A stretch of DNA of 64,000 nucleotides from Flaveria trinervia (Eukaryota > Streptophyta > Magnoliopsida > Asterales > Asteraceae). A model generated the notes under the pieces. The model saw only the letters and a program-made list of their open reading frames with translations. It was not told the DNA's origin and did no database searches. The DNA lies in NCBI GenBank assembly GCA_025506515.1, contig CM046444.1, positions 122,475,701 to 122,539,700 on the forward strand, in the 5' to 3' direction. Made by a program: the position numbers and the translations under genes. Below, one piece after another: positions 60,111 through 64,000 of this stretch; position 1 is the first letter of the stretch; each line of letters opens with the position of its first letter.

Positions 60111-60604
60111 TGTACCCAAGGGAAGTGTAGTTTATGTACTGAATTTCAGGGGAAAGTGTAGATGTAAGTTTTGACGTGAAAGTTCCTGTAAGTTCATGTA
60201 AGATGACTGTTGAGGCCTTAGAGTGTATGTTGGGCATGATGATGATGATGTTGCATGATTATGCATGTTATGTATGTATGATGTTGCCCTGTATGATGAT
60301 GATGACTGTGTATGTTATGTTCCTTATTATGATGTATGTTTATCTTTCCTGTGGCTTTACGTGTTATGTTAATGAATAAAATAAAGTAGTATGTAACGTA
60401 AAGAAAAAGATAATAAAAGAGGAACATGAAGTAAGAATGCATGCATTAACGAATGACGAAGGTAAAGAAAGTCTTGCAAGCCTTGTATGTCGGGACACGG
60501 CATTAAAAGGTGTTAGCCCAATGGTGTGCGGGTTCGCTACCCCGGGAGGATGCATATTGGGGTCTTTCTTTGTGATTGACCATTTGTATGGAACTATTGT
60601 TGTT

Positions 60605-60805
60605 TGCCTTAGGTGCTGGGCACCGTGAATGAAGGTCTAAGATAGGCTTAGGTCCAATACCATGAGCATGAAGGGCATAGCACATGACAATGGTGTACCT
60701 AAACTTTACCTTAGGTACTGTGGCCAGAGGTGTTGGGCACCGTGAATGAAGGACTATGATAGGCTTAGGCCCAGTACCCTGAGCATGAAGGGTAAAGTTC
60801 ATGGT
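60605..60805. repeat. Duplicated segment inside the solo LTR, unit about 120 bp
   Basis: GGGCACCGTGAATGAAGG, TAGGCTTAGG, GAGCATGAAGGG and ACTTTACCTTAGGTACTG-type words occur twice in the same order. Confidence 0.75.
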
Positions 60806-61257
60806 GTTAATGAAAGGAAAAGATATAATGAATGTATGAACGAATGAAGAAGATAATAACTATTATCTATGTGTACGTACGATGTATGATCGCATGAAAG
60901 AAATGAACGGTTTTAACGAAAGAAAAGTATGTTTTATTATAAAACTAGAACTCACTCAGCAACGCTGACTTTTTATGTGTTTCCAGTTGACAGGTAATGT
61001 TGCTAAGGATGGCACTGCGAGGCTACTCAGCTCTTTTGGATGACATCCATTTATATAGGGCTTTTGTGATGCAATGCAACAATGTATTTTGTAATTGATT
61101 AACGATGTATTATTTTGCAAAAGTTTTTATGATGAAATGAGATGTCATTTTTAACTGTTTTCGCTGCGATGCTTTATGAAATACAAATGTAATTATATTT
61201 TTTATGTGCGATGATTTACCAACTGTAAGCGTCCCGAGAACGAGGCCTTACAGATGA

Positions 61258-62321
61258 AAACAATAAAATATGATCTAAAATGTAAAATACAATTATGATA
61301 TATATATATATATAGCAAATATGAAAAATATATAACATAATGAACGTATATGACACAATTATGTGATTTATTTGACACAACAAAAATACACTTCTTTTTA
61401 GAATAACAGAGTGACATGCGTCAAACCCACAACTTTTCTTAGACTTTTTAGATAAAGTTCAATTTTACTCATCAAATTTTGTTAAAATAACTATTTTCCT
61501 ACAAAATATTAAAAACATTAATTTACCTTCAAAAGTTTCACAAGTTATACAATTTAAGTGCAAAACTTTAACTGGATTCTACTCGAGAACTTCTCTGATG
61601 ATCTGCGTCCGCTGCTATCGACCACCAACATGACGAGGCCCCGTTATACTTTCTTCTTGGATGCTAAACAATCAAGCCCCGCTGATATATTTTTCCTACA
61701 CCAATTATGTAACGTGTCACTTGCCGAGAAAAACGTCCCCAATGGTTGATTTTCGGAACCCAAATCATAGTTGTGACCATCCTGTTGTACCAAAAGATGA
61801 TGCCTACCTCTACCTCTAGCAATCACAATATTGATTGTTGCTAACACTTTGAATTAATATATGATCTATAATTATCGCTAGTTATTTTTGAGTACTAGAT
61901 AATATGTCTGTAAAACTTATAATTTTTTGTCTTTTCAAAGATACTTTGAACTGGTAACAAAGTCGCAATTAAAACTAAGGGTTGTTTAGTTGGACGAGAA
62001 TGAGAGTTTACTTTTGATTAGATTGGTTGGACGAGACCAACCCATTATCAAATTTTAACGGATCTTGTGTTATTGCCTATTAAAGAAATAAATAAGCAAT
62101 CGTAATAAATAAAATATAAAAGTTACTTATGTAAAGAAAATGACAATTAAACAAGAATATTTTTATTAACTTTATGACATAACTACATGTTATATCGTCA
62201 AAATAATACAAGAAAACACAAAATCATAGGTAAGAAATACAAACATTCTATATTTTCTTATATCTTTAAACATTAAAACCAAAACAAAAGCAAGCGACTT
62301 GTCGTTCATCGACTGATTTAT
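61258..62321. other. Intergenic between solo LTR and phytocyanin gene
   Basis: A TA tract near 61298-61313. The segment 61558-61850 is more GC-rich and open on both strands (63 and 67 codons) but matches no family I know; it could be a gene fragment. Nothing else is supported. Confidence 0.5.
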
Positions 62322-63017
62322 TCAAAGAGGTTTATACCAACGAAACATTGGCATCACAAAAAACTTCATTCCAGATTGACAGTGAAAACCGTTGCTTTCT
62401 CCACAAGCAAAGTAATAAGGCTTCCATTTGTTAAGCACAAACTCAAACCCTTCTCCTCCACCTTGTGACGTGTTTGCCACATGTTTTGCCCATCTTAAGT
62501 CACACCTCAAAAAGCTCCATAGGTTTGGCAACAAATAAACACTATGTGGATGTATATTGGTATCGCTAGGCGCATCGAATTTGAACACTACAACACAACC
62601 AATTTTAGTATTCGGTCTTGGAAAATATGTTTTATTATAAGGATCACTAACACTTGTAAAAATTTGGTTCGCATAAAATATATACAAATTATAAAACACT
62701 TCTCAAAAATTGTATGCTTGATGCATGCTAAATGCAGCAAAGAGATACATACCTAGAGTGTCATTGAAAAAGAAAGGAGCATTCGTCATAGCCCATTCGG
62801 TGTAATTGAAACCAAAACGCCAGTTATCAGATCCACCAACAACAATTCTTCTAGAACTCTGAACAGGTTTCGGATGTTTAAATGGTTCGTTGGTATAGTT
62901 GAACTCAAACTTCCAATTTTGGGGTCCCTTTTGGAAGTTCGGGTTGCTTGACCCAACTGCAAATAGTGTCACGATTATGGTTATTGAAAGTAGGGATTGT
63001 GCACATATCAAAGCCAT
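62322..63017 (-). CDS. Phytocyanin-like secreted blue-copper protein
   Basis: Two exons on the minus strand, 63017-62753 and 62587-62322, 176 residues; the splice joins NDTL to VFKFD. Signal peptide MALICAQSLLSITIIVTLFA, then a variable Pro/Asn-rich segment with N-glycosylation sites (NYT). A single cupredoxin domain follows: RIVVGGSDNWRFGFNYTEWA, NAPFFFNDTLVFKFD, then the four type-1 copper ligands in order: His in NIHPHSVYLLP, Cys in FLRCDLRWA, His in GFHCQSG, Met in GMKFFVMP. The HCHM set is complete, as for plantacyanin and uclacyanin. The family carries electrons in the apoplast or cell wall; the exact partner is unknown. There is no C-terminal hydrophobic GPI signal, so it is probably freely secreted. 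A TATA box lies upstream. Confidence 0.88.
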
Positions 63018-63103
63018 TTTACTTTGCTTTAAGCTTTCTCAAATTGAATTAAAGAGGCTTGAGTGTTGTGAGATTGTGATTTGTGAAGTTTGGAAATGTG
63101 TGT

Positions 63104-63111
63104 TTTTATAG
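63104..63111 (-). promoter_or_regulatory. TATA box of the phytocyanin-like gene
   Basis: CTATAAAAA on the minus strand, about 90 bp upstream of the ATG at 63017, allowing a leader of about 55-60 bp. Confidence 0.65.
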
Positions 63112-64000
63112 AGGGTAATCTTGCAAAGAATTAAACTAACAATTGGAAATCAACCTAATTGTGGCTTAGTTGGTTGGTGTGTTGTTTGTTGAAACTTGTG
63201 GAACTTCTAAATTTCTTGCGTTCTCATTGGTTTAAGTCATAAGCATAAGTATATCAAAGAGAATGATGTTAAGGAATAATGTTTATATCTATTTTTTTCA
63301 TTTTATAGCAAACATGAGCATGTAGAGGCATGGACATTAAAGACGAACTCTCGTCTTATGCCTATAGGCTATGACAATCTCGAATTTAACTCAATCAAAC
63401 TGAGTATTTATAAAACTACATTCATTTAATTATAAAGTTATAAGGTTCTTATCTATTTAAAATATTTATGTTGATGCGTGAACATAACTTGTATATATAT
63501 AACTTGTCATAGTGTTACGTATTTATATGTTTATAACTTTATATTCATATATACATCTAAAAACAAACTTTTGCAAATGAAAAAAGATGTCAAGTTGGCT
63601 GACAAAGTATGCAGGTCAACGTCAACGGCCACTATTATCACATAATGCAACATACACTTAGACTTGTGATCAACATGGTCAAAAAATAGCAATGTGAATT
63701 TTTGTTTTCCAATAAGGGCAGTTTTTCTTACACTCAGACTAGTAGCATCATGTGGTAATATTTAACGTACAAGTGATGTAATAACTGTTATTAAGGCACA
63801 CGAAGTCCATTCCTTAAACAAGTCGGGAAGCATTCGTAAATTGGGTTAGCGAAACCATTCGCGCTAAATCAATAACACCATCGAACATGTTACTGTTTGG
63901 AGAGAAATAGATTTGGCTTTTCTAAAACAAATCATAAAATAGGTAGATGGTTTTCAGAAAACCGGGAAAAATTTACGACCATTCTCTCCAAAATGGAAAA
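63112..64000. other. Upstream flank of the phytocyanin gene, no gene seen
   Basis: A/T-rich sequence with no frame or repeat that I can assign. The last 200 bp are slightly less A/T-rich but open in no consistent frame. Confidence 0.55.

Larger units (their letters stand above)
59248..61257. mobile_element. Solo LTR of a retrotransposon (2,000 bp) with 5-bp target duplication
   Basis: The LTR runs 59253-61252: it starts TGTAACACCC and ends CGAGGCCTTACA, giving the TG...CA rule and a TGTAA/TTACA inverted terminus. The direct flanks GATGA (59248-59252) and GATGA (61253-61257) are identical, so this is a true insertion. No internal domain, gag or pol is present, so it is a solo LTR left by recombination between the two LTRs. 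Length, and a CTCAGCAACGCTGACTTTTT to TTTCCAGTTGACAGGTAATG stretch near 60955-61000, suggest a Ty3/gypsy chromovirus-like LTR; that family assignment is inference. The 5-bp duplication looks undecayed, so insertion was probably fairly recent. ORFs inside are not genes. Confidence 0.85.

Noticed and set aside
60500..60545. tRNA-like GCGGGTTCGCTACCCCGGG string
   Set aside because: It sits inside the solo LTR and lacks the rest of a cloverleaf.
1..64000. CRISPR arrays, prokaryotic operons or defence systems
   Set aside because: All confident genes have plant introns; the repeats present are microsatellites, MITEs and transposon pieces without regular spacers.

Overview
The window is AT-rich nuclear DNA from a flowering plant. 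Genes have many GT-AG introns, the protein families are plant-type, and the space between genes is filled with microsatellites, MITEs, Helitron, hAT-like, Ty1/copia and LTR sequence. A eudicot, perhaps Asteraceae, is my inference from the general style of the sequence; no marker in the window proves it. No CRISPR array, operon or prokaryotic signal is present.

Layout, left to right. (1) 283-4611 (+): C-terminal two thirds of AXR1, the regulatory subunit of the RUB/NEDD8-activating enzyme; its 5' exons lie off the left edge. (2) 4.6-12.4 kb: MITEs and degenerate repeats. (3) 12505-12657 (+): a possible 50-residue small-protein gene just behind a CA/TA microsatellite and a TATA box. (4) 14284-17326 (-): a nine-exon subclass III SnRK2 kinase (OST1/SnRK2.6 type), perfect except for one missing base in the glycine-rich loop. 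(5) 20532-22069 (+): a five-exon HHO/NIGT1-type GARP transcription factor. (6) 27626-29866 (+): a four-exon secreted class III peroxidase. (7) 32463-32909 (+): a single-exon protein with one membrane segment. (8) 33-42 kb: no recognisable gene; contains a hAT-like MITE with an 8-bp target duplication. (9) 41.9-45.1 kb: a broken Ty1/copia element with pol on the minus strand and gag plus primer-binding site on the plus strand. (10) 48390-52243 (+): a nine-exon CYP40/SQUINT cyclophilin-TPR co-chaperone whose prolyl-isomerase pocket is heavily substituted. (11) 52257-56443 (-): a seven-exon ARMC6-like armadillo-repeat protein, convergent with CYP40 with 13 bp between stop codons, also with one missing base. 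(12) 57140-58546: a non-autonomous Helitron with a second 5' end beside it. (13) 59253-61252: a 2,000-bp solo LTR with a perfect 5-bp target duplication. (14) 62322-63017 (-): a two-exon secreted phytocyanin-like blue-copper protein.

The genes are independent housekeeping, hormone and stress, and cell-wall genes, not one pathway. AXR1 (auxin and SCF control), the SnRK2 (abscisic acid) and the HHO factor (nitrate and phosphate response) are all regulators, but nothing here links them functionally. I found no clearly new multi-gene system. The best leads are the CYP40 pocket, the convergent CYP40/ARMC6 pair, the two single-base frameshifts, the inverted copia element, the Helitron with two 5' ends and the small-protein locus.
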